A stretch of 64,000 nucleotides of DNA from Micromonospora citrea (GTDB taxonomy: Bacteria; Actinomycetota; Actinomycetes; Mycobacteriales; Micromonosporaceae): positions 3,752,501-3,816,500 of the forward strand of contig NZ_FMHZ01000002.1 of assembly GCF_900090315.1 (NCBI RefSeq), given 5' to 3'. A model generated the notes under the pieces. The model made no database searches, was not told the origin of the DNA, and was given only the letters and a program-made list of their open reading frames with translations. The position numbers and the translations under genes are program-made. This document shows positions 45,042-53,586 of the stretch, piece by piece (position 1 is the stretch's first letter; each line of letters starts with the position of its first letter).

Positions 45042-48000
45042 TCACGGCTGACCGGCCCGGTACGCGCCGATGATGGTCTGCTCGATGCCGCTGCCGGCGT
45101 CGCCCCGCGCCGCCACCCGCAGCGAGACCGCCCCGCCGGCTGCGGGTTGCGGCAGCCGGGCCTGGTACGTGCCGTCGCCGGAGCGGTCGACCCGCACGGG
45201 CTGCCAGCTGGCGCCGCCGTCGAGGGAGGCGGCCAGCGTGAAGGAGGTGACCGCCTGCGTCCGGACGCCGTGCGCCTGGCGCACGGTGAAGGTCGCCGTG
45301 CCGGCGGTGGGGTGGTTGGCCGCGTCCAACGGCAGGGCGTAGTCGACCGACAACAGCGGCAGCGGGACACTGCCGGTGCCCTTCGGGCCGGCCGACCGGA
45401 ACGTCCAGGCGGTGGTGACCCGGGTCGACACCGGCAGGACCGCGCTGGTGTCGATGTCGTAGGTCAGCCGGTAGTCGGCGGCCCGCCGCGGGACGCTGAA
45501 GTCGGCGACCGCGGCGTCGACCCGGCCCACCGTCCGCCCGTCGCGCTCCAGGGTGAGCGTGCGGGCGATGTCGAGGTCGATGCCGTCGGCGAGGCAGTCG
45601 AACCTGCCGTGCTGATCGGTCAGCGTGACGAGTTCGACGTGCAGGTTGCCGCTGGTGCGGCGCGGCGCGAGCGGCTGGCACTCGCTGGGGGAACCGGCCG
45701 GGTGGTCGTACCAGTCGGAGCGCAGCGGCTGCCGGACCCACACCTTCTCCTGCCGGCTGCCCGGCGCGTACCGCCGCAGCCCCTCCTGGGTCACGACCCC
45801 CCGCCAGAACGCCTCGTCGACCCAGTCGAAGCCGGGCGACACGTAGTCGGTGCGGTCGCCGGAGAGCCGGTCGGTGGAGTTCTCGGCGATGAACACGCCC
45901 TCCGGGCCGAGCCCGTACCGCTTGTGCGAGGTGTCGTGCTCCGGCGCGTCCAGCTTGTGGAAACGCTGGTCGATCCGGGCGAGGGTGGCGTGCTCGGCGG
46001 CGGTCACCCGGTAGGTCGGATCCTCGGGGATGCCGTTTCCGAACGGGTGGACGAGGTCGTAGAGGTACGGGCTCCGCCCGCTGCCCGGCGCGTCGAGACC
46101 GAAGGCCGCGTACGCCTGGAAGGTGCCGAGGCCCGTCCCGTCGTTCGGCACCACGGACACGTTCCCCGCTCTGGCCGCGTCTCCCCAGGCGAAGGCGAGG
46201 TCGCTCCAGCCGGGGCCGCGGCGGGGCGTCTGCAGGTAGGTGAGGCCGATCGAGTTGGCCTCGGTGGCGACGCCGTCGACGCTCGCCGCGAGTCGCCGGG
46301 CCCGGGACAGGTCGAGCCGAAGCGGCGTGTCGCCCGCGACGTCCACGTCCGGATCGCCGGCCAGGACCGCGCGCTCGTCGCCCTCCGTCCAGGACATGAA
46401 CGAGGCCATGACGCTGTACCGGCCGGCGGGCACCCGGAAGGTCAGCGTGTCACCGGGCTCACCTTCCTCGAGCCGGGCGTACACGGCCCGGTCGTCGAGA
46501 TTGACCACCGCCACGCTGACCCACTTCATCGCGTCGTCCGGGGCGCCCGGGATCGCGGTCGTGGCGACGGTGAGATCATGGCTGGGCGGCTCCACGAGGA
46601 ACGTCACCGGCGTACGCGACACCACGCCGTCGCCGACGCGGGCCGTGACGACGGCCGAATGGAGGCCGGGGCGGGCCGCGAACGCGGCGCGGTCGACGCG
46701 CAGCGTGACGCCGCCGCCGTCGCCCGCGGCGAGTCGCACCTGACCGGCCGACAGGGTGGCGGCGCCGGCCGGGCCCGGAACGCCGTGCCGGTCGGTCACC
46801 GCCACGTCGAGGGCGACCGAGGCCGCGCCGGTGCCGGTGTTGACCCACGCCAGTTTCGCCTCCGCCGTGCCGGACTGCGGGTGGGCGAAGGTGCCGAGGT
46901 GCACCACCGGCTGGGCGCTGACGAGGCCGGACAGTGCCCGGGCCGCGTTGAGCCGTCCGGCGCCGCTCGCGTACGTGTCGCCGTCGGCGATCCGATCGAC
47001 GGCGCCCACCAGCGCGGCCTTGAGCTGCTCGGCACGCCAGTCGGGGTGGCGCTGGGCGAGGATGGCGGCCGCGCCGGCGACGTGCGGGGTGGCCATCGAC
47101 GTGCCGGAGGCGGCGACGTAGCGCGCGTCGACGGCCCGACCCATGGTGGTGCCGGCGGCGCGGGCCGCGACGATCTCCACTCCCGGCGCGACCAGCTCGG
47201 GCTTCGCGACGTGGGAGTCGACCAACGGCCCGCGACTGGAGAAGTCGGCGAGCCGGTCGCCGTCGTCCACGGCGCCGACGGTCAGCGCGGTCGCGGCGGC
47301 ACCCGGCGAGGAGACGGTGCGGTCGGCGGAGCCGGAGTTGCCGGCCGCGACCACGAACAGCGCCCCGGTCTGCCGGGACAGCGCGTCGAGCGCGAGCGAC
47401 AGCGGGTCGCTGCCGTCGCTCGGCGCCCAGCCGCCGAGGCTCATGTTCACCACCGGGGCCCGGCTCGCCGCCCATTCCATCCCGGCGATGACCTGCGAGT
47501 CGGTGCCGTCGCCGTTGTCGTCGAGGACCTTGCCCACGACGAGGCGCGCGCCCGGCGCCACGCCCCTGCGCGTGCCGCCCGAGGCCGCGCCGCTGCCCGC
47601 GATCGTGGCCGCCACGTGGGTGCCGTGGCCGACCCGGTCGCCCGCGTCGCCGCCGTCGACGGTGAAGTCCCGCTTCTCCGCGATCCGTCCCGCGAGGTCC
47701 GGGTGGGTGGCGTCGACGCCGGTGTCGAGCACCGCCACCCGCGTGCCCTCGCCGGTGTACCCGGCGTCCCACGCCTGCGGCGCGGCGACCTGGCGCAGGT
47801 TGCGGTCCCACCGCTCCGTGGCCGCGGGCGTGCGGGGGGCCGGCTCCCGCCGCTCGGTGACGGCTGCCGGCGCGAGAGTGGCGCGTGGCGTGCGGGAGGC
47901 GGGCTCCTGCTCGGTGACGGCCGCGGGCGCGAGGGTGGCGCGCACCCGCCGATCCAGCCACACCTTCGGCGCGGGGCCGGAGGAGCGCACCGTCGCCGAG

Positions 48001-48578
48001 CGGGCCGACAACGACCGGACGAGTTCCGCGCCCGTCGCCTTGGGGCGGCGACCCGAGACCGCGGCGATGCTCGGCAGCGCGCGGGCTCCGGAGAGGCCCG
48101 CGACGAGCGGGTCGGTCGTCAGCCCGCGTGCGGTGCCACCGGGCCGGACGATGAGCGGCAGGTCCTTCCTGCGCCCGTCGTCGTACCCGTCGAGGATCAG
48201 CGCGGTCACGTCGAACAGGGCCGGGTCCAGGGTCCGCCCGACCATCGACGCCACCCGGGCCGGGACCACCCGCACGTGCCCGTCGGGGCCGCAACTGCGC
48301 CTCAGCACGCCGCTCCCGCCGGCCGGGCGCACGGTCACCGCCGGGCAGCCGGACGACGTCCCCCGTACGGTCACCACGTCGCCGGTCAGCAGCGTCACCG
48401 TGTAGGTCCGCCCGTCCGGCAGCAGTGACGGGGTGGCGGCGTCCGCCGCGCCGGTCGGGCGGCTCGCCTCTCCCGCGACGCCGACGCCGGACACCGCCAG
48501 CGAGGCCAGCAGTACCGCGACGGCGGGCAGTGCGAGCGTCAGCCGGCGGCCGCGCCCGCGTCTTCCGGGTTCATCCAT
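45042..48578 (-). CDS. Large secreted subtilisin-like serine protease (S8)
   Basis: About 1178 residues from the ATG at 48578; a GTG at 48590 is also possible but overlaps its AGGGG box. A signal peptide (about residues 12-37, LTLALPAVAVLLASLAVSG) and a propeptide of about 170 residues precede the peptidase. The catalytic Asp is in VAVLDTGVDATHPDLAG (about 280), the His in GHGTHVAATIAGSG (about 317), the oxyanion Asn in AAGNSGS, and the Ser in GTSMATPHVAGAAA (about 493). The 600-residue C-terminal part is beta-rich and may bind substrate or the wall. Two copies of RATLAPAAVTE sit between propeptide and catalytic domain. Monocistronic, with a strong terminator. Confidence 0.9.
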   Translation of the reverse strand: MDEPGRRGRGRRLTLALPAVAVLLASLAVSGVGVAGEASRPTGAADAATPSLLPDGRTYTVTLLTGDVVTVRGTSSGCPAVTVRPAGGSGVLRRSCGPDGHVRVVPARVASMVGRTLDPALFDVTALILDGYDDGRRKDLPLIVRPGGTARGLTTDPLVAGLSGARALPSIAAVSGRRPKATGAELVRSLSARSATVRSSGPAPKVWLDRRVRATLAPAAVTEQEPASRTPRATLAPAAVTERREPAPRTPAATERWDRNLRQVAAPQAWDAGYTGEGTRVAVLDTGVDATHPDLAGRIAEKRDFTVDGGDAGDRVGHGTHVAATIAGSGAASGGTRRGVAPGARLVVGKVLDDNGDGTDSQVIAGMEWAASRAPVVNMSLGGWAPSDGSDPLSLALDALSRQTGALFVVAAGNSGSADRTVSSPGAAATALTVGAVDDGDRLADFSSRGPLVDSHVAKPELVAPGVEIVAARAAGTTMGRAVDARYVAASGTSMATPHVAGAAAILAQRHPDWRAEQLKAALVGAVDRIADGDTYASGAGRLNAARALSGLVSAQPVVHLGTFAHPQSGTAEAKLAWVNTGTGAASVALDVAVTDRHGVPGPAGAATLSAGQVRLAAGDGGGVTLRVDRAAFAARPGLHSAVVTARVGDGVVSRTPVTFLVEPPSHDLTVATTAIPGAPDDAMKWVSVAVVNLDDRAVYARLEEGEPGDTLTFRVPAGRYSVMASFMSWTEGDERAVLAGDPDVDVAGDTPLRLDLSRARRLAASVDGVATEANSIGLTYLQTPRRGPGWSDLAFAWGDAARAGNVSVVPNDGTGLGTFQAYAAFGLDAPGSGRSPYLYDLVHPFGNGIPEDPTYRVTAAEHATLARIDQRFHKLDAPEHDTSHKRYGLGPEGVFIAENSTDRLSGDRTDYVSPGFDWVDEAFWRGVVTQEGLRRYAPGSRQEKVWVRQPLRSDWYDHPAGSPSECQPLAPRRTSGNLHVELVTLTDQHGRFDCLADGIDLDIARTLTLERDGRTVGRVDAAVADFSVPRRAADYRLTYDIDTSAVLPVSTRVTTAWTFRSAGPKGTGSVPLPLLSVDYALPLDAANHPTAGTATFTVRQAHGVRTQAVTSFTLAASLDGGASWQPVRVDRSGDGTYQARLPQPAAGGAVSLRVAARGDAGSGIEQTIIGAYRAGQP

Positions 48579-48772
48579 GGAGACATTCACGCCCCTAAGA
48601 AGGGTCCGGCCGCCCGCCGGGTTGCCCGGACGGCCGAACCGGACCGGGCGCCGGCGCGGCACGCGACCCGACCGGTGGCCGTCCCGGCCACGGAAACCAA
48701 CCCGTGGGGCGTGACAACCGGGCGGTCGCCCGCTGCCGTCTGAGGGGTGGTGACCCAGCGGAGGGACGAGCG

Positions 48773-49285
48773 ATGCGCGATGGCACGGAGCAGGAGTACG
48801 TCGACTACGTCTCGGCGCGGATCCCCGCGCTCCGGCGGTTGGCGTTCCTCCTGGCCGGCGACGAGCATCGCGCCGACGACCTGGTCCAGCAGACCATCAC
48901 CACGCTGTACGTGAAGTGGCGGCGGGCGCGCGCCGCCGACCGGATCGACGCGTACGTCCGGACGATGCTGGTCCGCACGTACCTGAGCGAGCGACGGCTG
49001 GCGTGGACGCGGGTCCGGCTGTTCCGCGAGGCACCCGAGCCGCCGCCGTTCGAGGACCACGGCGTGGAGGAGCGCCAGGTCGTCCGGGCGGCGCTGAGCC
49101 AGGTGCCCCGCCGGCAGCGGGCCGTGCTGGTGCTGCGGTTCTACCACGACCTGCCGGTCGACGAGGTGGCCGAGATGCTCGGCTGCTCGCCCGGCACGGT
49201 CAAGAGCCAGACGTCCCGAGGGCTGGCCACGCTGCGGCGCCTGCTCGGTGAGCGGGAGCTGGCAACCTACTCCGCCGTTAACTGA
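48773..49285 (+). CDS. SigE-family ECF RNA polymerase sigma factor
   Basis: 170 residues from the ATG at 48773, preceded by GGAGGGACG. Region 2 has ALRRLAFLLAGDEHRADDLV and TTLYVKWRRARAADRIDAYV (about 18-62). Region 4 has RQRAVLVLRFYHDLPVDEVA and then the helix-turn-helix LGCSPGTVKSQTSRGLATLR (about 115-155). The length and motifs match the SigE-like (SigE70/ECF41-like short) family of actinomycetes. It is followed 7 bases later by a membrane-anchored protein that probably controls or follows it. The target promoters are unknown. Confidence 0.9.
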   Translation: MRDGTEQEYVDYVSARIPALRRLAFLLAGDEHRADDLVQQTITTLYVKWRRARAADRIDAYVRTMLVRTYLSERRLAWTRVRLFREAPEPPPFEDHGVEERQVVRAALSQVPRRQRAVLVLRFYHDLPVDEVAEMLGCSPGTVKSQTSRGLATLRRLLGERELATYSAVN

Positions 49286-49292
49286 GGAGCCG

Positions 49293-50582
49293 ATGATGTC
49301 ATCCGAACTCGATCTGCTTCGGTCGCTCGACGACGAGCCGCGTACGCCCTCCACCGTGGACATCGGGCGCGCGATCGCGGCCGGACGCCGCCGCCGGGTG
49401 CGCGGCGTGGGCTACGCGGGCGCGGCGGCGGTGACCGCGCTCGCCGTCGCGGGCGTCTCGGTCGTGGGCGGGGTCTTCGCGCAGTCCCCGTCGCACACCG
49501 CGGCGAGCGCCGCCCCGCACGCCAGCGAGGCCGCCGCCCCGGCCTACACGATTCCCGGTACCGAGGGCTGGCGCGCACCGGCGGCGACCCCGCCCACCCG
49601 GTGCACGCTCGAACGGCTGCCCGCCCCGGACGGCGCGCCGATGGCCCTGGTCAGCGGCGCGGACCCCACCGGCCGCTACGTCGTCGGGCGCTCGTACCCG
49701 AAGGGCGGCGGCTACCAGGCGGTCATCTGGCACGACGGCGAGGCCCGGAAGGTGCTGCTGCCTGGCGACCAGGAGGAGTTGCTGCGGGACGTGAACTCGA
49801 CGGGCACGGCGGTCGGCTGGAGCTACACCGGGGGCGACGAGGCGGACTCGGGCCCCGTCCCGTACGTCTATCGCGACGGCAAGGTGTCGAAACTGCCCGG
49901 GGTGCGGCGCGGGTCCGCGTACGCGATCAACGACGCCGGGGCCATCGTGGGCGACGACGACAGCGGTAGCGCCGCGCTGGTCTGGCCGTCGGCGACCGCG
50001 CAGCCGATCCGGCTGCCGGTGCCCGCCGGCACGTCGGAGGTCTCGGCCAGGGACATCGACGAGGACGGCACGGTGGTCGGCACCGTCGGCGGGGAGCAGG
50101 CGTACGTCTGGTTCCCCGACGGCACGCACCGGGCGCTTCCGACCCCGCGCGTCGACGGGGTGCAGAACCCGGGCGCCCGGGTCTTCGCGATCCGGAACGG
50201 CTGGGCGACCGGGCTGGCCGGCGACGTCGTCCGCGCGGGGAAGGGCAAGAAGCTCCCCCCGGCGGTTGGCGGGATGGGGCCGGAGCTGGCCCGGACGCAG
50301 GTCGTGCGGTGGAACGTCCGGACCGGCGAGGTGCGCGTGTTCGGCGAGTTGCAGCCCCACGCGGGTACGGTCAACGCGCAGGGATGGCAGCTCGGGACGG
50401 ACAAGCGGGGGCGCGCGGTGCTCGTCACCGACGCCGCCCCGGTGGCGCTCCCCGGGCTGACCGAGCGGGCGGACGGCCTGTCCACGATCGCGACGACGGT
50501 GAGCGATGACGGGCGCACCATCGGCGGGCAGTCCGACGACGCGTCGGGCACGATCCAGGCCGTCGTCTGGCGCTGCGGCTGA
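49293..50582 (+). CDS. Membrane-anchored beta-propeller-like partner of the sigma factor
   Basis: 429 residues from the ATG at 49293 after GAGGAGCCG. The N-terminal 45 residues are cytoplasmic (MSSELDLLRSLDDEPRTPST), the arrangement seen in proteins paired with SigE-family factors. A helix (about 43-66) is followed by a 350-residue exterior domain. That domain carries HAF-like repeats (GTAVGWSYTG, AGAIVGDDDSG, GTVVGTVGGE, GRTIGGQSDD), which suggest a beta-propeller. It lacks an obvious zinc-anti-sigma motif. Gene pairing and membrane topology suggest an anti-sigma or sensing role (inference). Confidence 0.72.
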   Translation: MMSSELDLLRSLDDEPRTPSTVDIGRAIAAGRRRRVRGVGYAGAAAVTALAVAGVSVVGGVFAQSPSHTAASAAPHASEAAAPAYTIPGTEGWRAPAATPPTRCTLERLPAPDGAPMALVSGADPTGRYVVGRSYPKGGGYQAVIWHDGEARKVLLPGDQEELLRDVNSTGTAVGWSYTGGDEADSGPVPYVYRDGKVSKLPGVRRGSAYAINDAGAIVGDDDSGSAALVWPSATAQPIRLPVPAGTSEVSARDIDEDGTVVGTVGGEQAYVWFPDGTHRALPTPRVDGVQNPGARVFAIRNGWATGLAGDVVRAGKGKKLPPAVGGMGPELARTQVVRWNVRTGEVRVFGELQPHAGTVNAQGWQLGTDKRGRAVLVTDAAPVALPGLTERADGLSTIATTVSDDGRTIGGQSDDASGTIQAVVWRCG

Positions 50583-50599
50583 ACGGGATCGCGATGACG

Positions 50600-50645
50600 G
50601 CGGCGTGTCCGACCGGTCCACTGCGGACCGGCCGGGACACGCCGC
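50600..50645. terminator. Hairpin after the sigma/propeller operon
   Basis: Stem CGGCGTGTCC (50601-50610) with GGACACGCCG (50635-50644) and an inner CCGGTCC/GGACCGG stem, 18 bases after the stop at 50582. Short GGGCGCTCCGCTGC-type repeats follow to about 50720 and hold no gene. Confidence 0.78.
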
Positions 50646-50731
50646 AGCCGAACCGAATCGGGCGCTCCGCTGCAGACCGCCGGGCGCTCCGCCGCGGATC
50701 GGCCGGCGCTCCGCTGCCCCGGAGACGCCCT

Positions 50732-51262
50732 TCAGCAAGGGCTGTGGCCCTCCTCGAAGAGGCGCTGCGCCCAGTCGGCGTACCCGACGATGATCTTCCG
50801 GACCGCGTCCCCGTCGTGCAGGAAGAGGTAGGCGCGGTCGCCCTGCCGGGCGATCAGCCCGTCGAACCGGTGCGTCCCCTGTGGAGGGTCCAGCTCGCGG
50901 ACGGACGGGTAGCGGCTCCGGACCTCCTCGACCCGGCTGCCGGCGGCGACGCCTTCCGGGGTGCGCGTCGCGTCCCCGAGCCAGAGCAGCACCAGCCGGT
51001 CGTCGATGAAGATCGGGCTGGTCGTGTCGTATCCGGCGAGTGACGGCCCGCAGGCGTCGACGTCGGTACGCAGGATGCCCCGCCGGGTCAGCTCGTCCTC
51101 GGTGTCGCCGAACTCGATGCCCCGCAGCCCGTTCAGGTCGGCCACCTCTACGGACCCGGCGGGCCGGCCGTCCAGCCCGGGTCCCGATGGGTGCGCGCCA
51201 CTGCCCGCGATCGAGGCAGCCGTCAGCAGCGTCGCTATAAAGCCGAATTGTCGCAATTTCAT
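50732..51262 (-). CDS. Secreted hypothetical protein
   Basis: 176 residues, ATG at 51262. A signal peptide (about residues 1-23, FGFIATLLTAASIAGSGA) precedes a 150-residue mixed domain with LRGIEFGDTEDELTRRGILR near 46, DACGPSLAGYDT, SRVEEVRSRYPSV and a C-terminal Cys. Two cysteines may form a disulphide. A pattern of this kind (a start helix, then GDTEDEL) recurs in secreted actinobacterial proteins of unknown role. The start overlaps the stop of the upstream 204-residue gene by four bases, so the two are translated together. Confidence 0.7.
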   Translation of the reverse strand: MKLRQFGFIATLLTAASIAGSGAHPSGPGLDGRPAGSVEVADLNGLRGIEFGDTEDELTRRGILRTDVDACGPSLAGYDTTSPIFIDDRLVLLWLGDATRTPEGVAAGSRVEEVRSRYPSVRELDPPQGTHRFDGLIARQGDRAYLFLHDGDAVRKIIVGYADWAQRLFEEGHSPC

Positions 51263-51873
51263 GGAATCCCCCAGTCCCCAACGGGGCCGGGGCGCTCAGG
51301 TTGCTGCTCGCCCCCAGATTGCCGGTTTTCCCACTCCTCGGCCAGCTCGTCCCAGTAGTCGGCGCTCAGCCGCCGACGGCCGTGGGCCAGCCATCCCGCG
51401 GTGCTCCGCTCGACGTGCAGGCCCAGCTCGGCGAACGGGTCTATCCAGGCGCCCGGTTCCACGCCGAGCCGGGCGAGCGCGGCGTTCAGCGGCCACTCCG
51501 AGCGCGGCCCGTCGAGGAGGTTGTCGACGCGAGGCCCCCAGCTCACGCCGCCGCCGAGCCACACGATCGCCGACTGGTAGCCGGCGCCGCCGGAGAACTC
51601 GGCCTCCAGGTAGGCGACCGGACCCGACCGGGACCAGCGCGCCAGGACGTCGGCGAGGGCGGGCGAGAGCACCAGGTGGAAGGGCTCCTCCGGCGACCGG
51701 TCCGCCGTCGAGAAGTCGGGCAGCGCCCCGGTCAGCTCCTCGACCAGTTGCGGGGTGACGGGCAGCAGCGCGAAGTCCTGACGCAGCTCGCCGACGACCG
51801 CGTGGTCGAGGTCGGCGGTCTGCTCGCGGAGCAGCTCGGCGTCCGCGACGACCGCGCTGAGCTGGTAACCCAT
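51259..51873 (-). CDS. Cytoplasmic hypothetical protein coupled to the secreted one
   Basis: 204 residues from the ATG at 51873 (MGYQLSAVVADAELLREQ); a longer frame upstream is low complexity and probably not translated. The body is alpha/beta and acidic, with AYLEAEFSGGAGYQSAIVWL and WPLNAALARLGVEPGAW. It ends in RLSADYWDELAEEWENRQ and a Gln/Pro tail. It has no membrane helices. A similar sequence type appears in actinomycete proteins related to colicin-immunity or SMI1-like proteins, but I cannot establish a family. Coupled by ATGA to the secreted-protein gene. Confidence 0.65.
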   Translation of the reverse strand: MGYQLSAVVADAELLREQTADLDHAVVGELRQDFALLPVTPQLVEELTGALPDFSTADRSPEEPFHLVLSPALADVLARWSRSGPVAYLEAEFSGGAGYQSAIVWLGGGVSWGPRVDNLLDGPRSEWPLNAALARLGVEPGAWIDPFAELGLHVERSTAGWLAHGRRRLSADYWDELAEEWENRQSGGEQQPERPGPVGDWGIP

Positions 51874-52050
51874 CCGAGCCCTCCGCCGTCCACAGCCTGT
51901 GGATGGAACATGTGTACGACGACGCCGGTCCCGCCGCTCCCCGGAAACCGTACCCAACCGTCCACGATGGCGTAACCCGCCGCCGACGCTCCTGCTTCCC
52001 TCCGCCCCGCCCCCGCGCCCCTCGCCCTGCCCCCCGCGCCCCCTTCCGTC

Positions 52051-52118
52051 GATCTTGCACTTCCTACCCCGCCTATGCGGCTTGTGTCCGTGTTTGCGGG
52101 GGCACAAAGTGCAAGATC
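52051..52118. repeat. REP-like inverted repeat element
   Basis: GATCTTGCACTT (52051-52062) is the exact reverse complement of AAGTGCAAGATC (52107-52118), with a 44-bp interior that can fold further (TGTGTCC...GGCACA-type). I recall such AGTGCAAGATC elements as recurrent in intergenic regions of Micromonosporaceae, which would make this a family of small palindromic repeats. It lies downstream of the WYL regulator. The rest of 51874-52152 holds no gene. Confidence 0.6.
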
Positions 52119-52152
52119 GCGGCAACGGGGAGGGAGGCGGGGAGCACGGGGG

Positions 52153-53109
52153 TCAGGTGGGGATCGCGGCGAGGTAGCGGGTGGCGAGGGTACGGAGGAA
52201 GTCGCGGAGTTCCGGGGGGTCCAGGACCGTGAACGGGACGTCGAACTTGCTCAGGTAGGTGGCCAGGTCGTGCAGCGAGTCGGTGCCGGTGACCAGCTCG
52301 CACGTCGCGTCGTCGAGCGGGACGATCTCGCCGGAGGTGGGGGTGCTGCGTTCGGCGATCACCGACGCGGGCGCCTGGAAGCGGATGCGCGCCCGGTAGG
52401 GCCAGACCAGCGAGCGGACCCCGCGCAGCACGTGCGCCGCCGCGTCGCCGCCGGGTGGCTCGCGCGGCACGAACCGCGGCCCGGTCGGCGGCAGTGGGCG
52501 CAGCCGGTCGGCGCGGAACGTGCGCCAGTCCCGCCGGTCGGTGTCCCAGGCCAGCAGGTACCAGCGGCGGCCGGTGTAGACGAGGGTGTGCGGCTCCACG
52601 TCGCGCACGCTGATCTCGCCGCCGTGGCCGGCGTACTCGAATCGCAGCCGCTCGTGCCCATGGGCGGCCGCCGCGACGGTGGTCAGCGTGTCGGCGTCGA
52701 CGGTGGGGCCGCCGCCGGCGGCGGAGATCGTGGCGGTGCGCAGGGCGTCGACGCGCGGGCGCAGGCGCTTCGGCAGGGTGCGTTCCAGCTTGGTCAGCGC
52801 CCGCAGCGACACGTCCTCGATGCCGGTGACGGTGCCCGCCGCGGCGGCCCGCAACCCCACCGCGACGGCCACCGCCTCGTCGTCGTCGAGCAGCAGCGGC
52901 GGCATCGCGTTGCCGGCGCCCAGCCGGTAGCCGCCGGTCGGCCCGGTGGCCGAGTCGATCTGGTAGCCGAGCTGGCGGAGCCGGTCGACGTCGTTGCGGA
53001 CCGTGCGGGTGGTCACGGCCAGCCGCGCCGCCAGGTCGGGGCCGGGCCACTCCCGTCGCTGTTGCAGGAGGGCGAGCATGCGCAGCAGTCGTACCGAGGT
53101 TTCCAGCAT
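52153..53109 (-). CDS. WYL-domain transcriptional regulator (divergent to VOC gene)
   Basis: 318 residues from the ATG at 53109 (MLETSVRLLRMLALLQQR), with GGAA just before it. The N-terminal HTH_11 includes DLAARLAVTTRTVRNDVDRLRQ, followed by GPTGGYRLGAG, the WYL domain (VEPHTLVYTGRRWYLLAWDT, near residue 185) and a C-terminal WCX segment. The 62-bp space to the divergent VOC gene contains a 25-bp inverted repeat, a probable operator. It likely controls the VOC/YdeI-like pair, acting on a ligand yet unknown. Confidence 0.9.
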   Translation of the reverse strand: MLETSVRLLRMLALLQQRREWPGPDLAARLAVTTRTVRNDVDRLRQLGYQIDSATGPTGGYRLGAGNAMPPLLLDDDEAVAVAVGLRAAAAGTVTGIEDVSLRALTKLERTLPKRLRPRVDALRTATISAAGGGPTVDADTLTTVAAAAHGHERLRFEYAGHGGEISVRDVEPHTLVYTGRRWYLLAWDTDRRDWRTFRADRLRPLPPTGPRFVPREPPGGDAAAHVLRGVRSLVWPYRARIRFQAPASVIAERSTPTSGEIVPLDDATCELVTGTDSLHDLATYLSKFDVPFTVLDPPELRDFLRTLATRYLAAIPT

Positions 53110-53127
53110 TTCCTGATCCTGTCTGAA

Positions 53128-53152
53128 ATTGAGGAAGCTTACGTTCCTCAAT
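53128..53152. promoter_or_regulatory. Operator between WYL regulator and VOC gene
   Basis: ATTGAGGAA (53128-53136), a 7-bp gap, then TTCCTCAAT (53144-53152): a perfect 9-bp inverted repeat in the divergent promoter region. It is the only strong dyad in that 61-bp gap and sits 19 bp from both start codons. Confidence 0.7.
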
Positions 53153-53170
53153 CACTCCTAGCGTGAGGTC

Positions 53171-53581
53171 ATGACCGAGACACCGAAGATGCGCGGCATG
53201 GCCACCGTCAGCTACTGGGCCGAGGACTGGCAGGCGGCGAAGAAGTGGTACGCCGAACTGATCGGCTTCGAGCCGTACTTCCTGCGCGACGGGTACGCCG
53301 AATGGCGGCTCGGCGACGACCAGGACGAGCTGGGCCTGATCGACAGCCGCTACCGGGCCCCGGGTGTGGCGTCCGGCCCCGGCGGCGTCGTCGTCTACTG
53401 GCACGTGGACGACGTGCACGGCATGTACGCGCGGCTGCTCGACATGGGCGCCACCGCCCACGAGCCGCCGCAGGACCGGGGCGCGGGTTTCGTGACCGCC
53501 ACGGTCGTCGACCCGTTCGGCAACCTGCTGGGCGTCATGTACAACCCGCACTTCGTCGAGATCGTCGCGGCGAGAGGCTGA
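53171..53581 (+). CDS. VOC (glyoxalase-like) family protein
   Basis: 136 residues, ATG at 53171. It has two beta-alpha-beta-beta-beta modules, the first beginning ATVSYWAEDWQAAKKWYAEL and the second YWHVDDVHGMYARLLDMG, ending VVDPFGNLLGVMYNPHF. Metal-binding residues vary between VOC subgroups; the H of YWHVDD and E of the exit strand are candidates. It could be a dioxygenase-like, lyase or antibiotic-binding protein. It is followed 5 bases later by the YdeI-like gene and is probably controlled by the divergent WYL protein. Confidence 0.85.
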   Translation: MTETPKMRGMATVSYWAEDWQAAKKWYAELIGFEPYFLRDGYAEWRLGDDQDELGLIDSRYRAPGVASGPGGVVVYWHVDDVHGMYARLLDMGATAHEPPQDRGAGFVTATVVDPFGNLLGVMYNPHFVEIVAARG

Positions 53582-53586
53582 GCCCC

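Noticed and set aside
45042..48578. Lanthipeptide or other natural-product cluster around the subtilase
   Set aside because: No synthetase, precursor or tailoring genes lie next to it; the protease stands alone.
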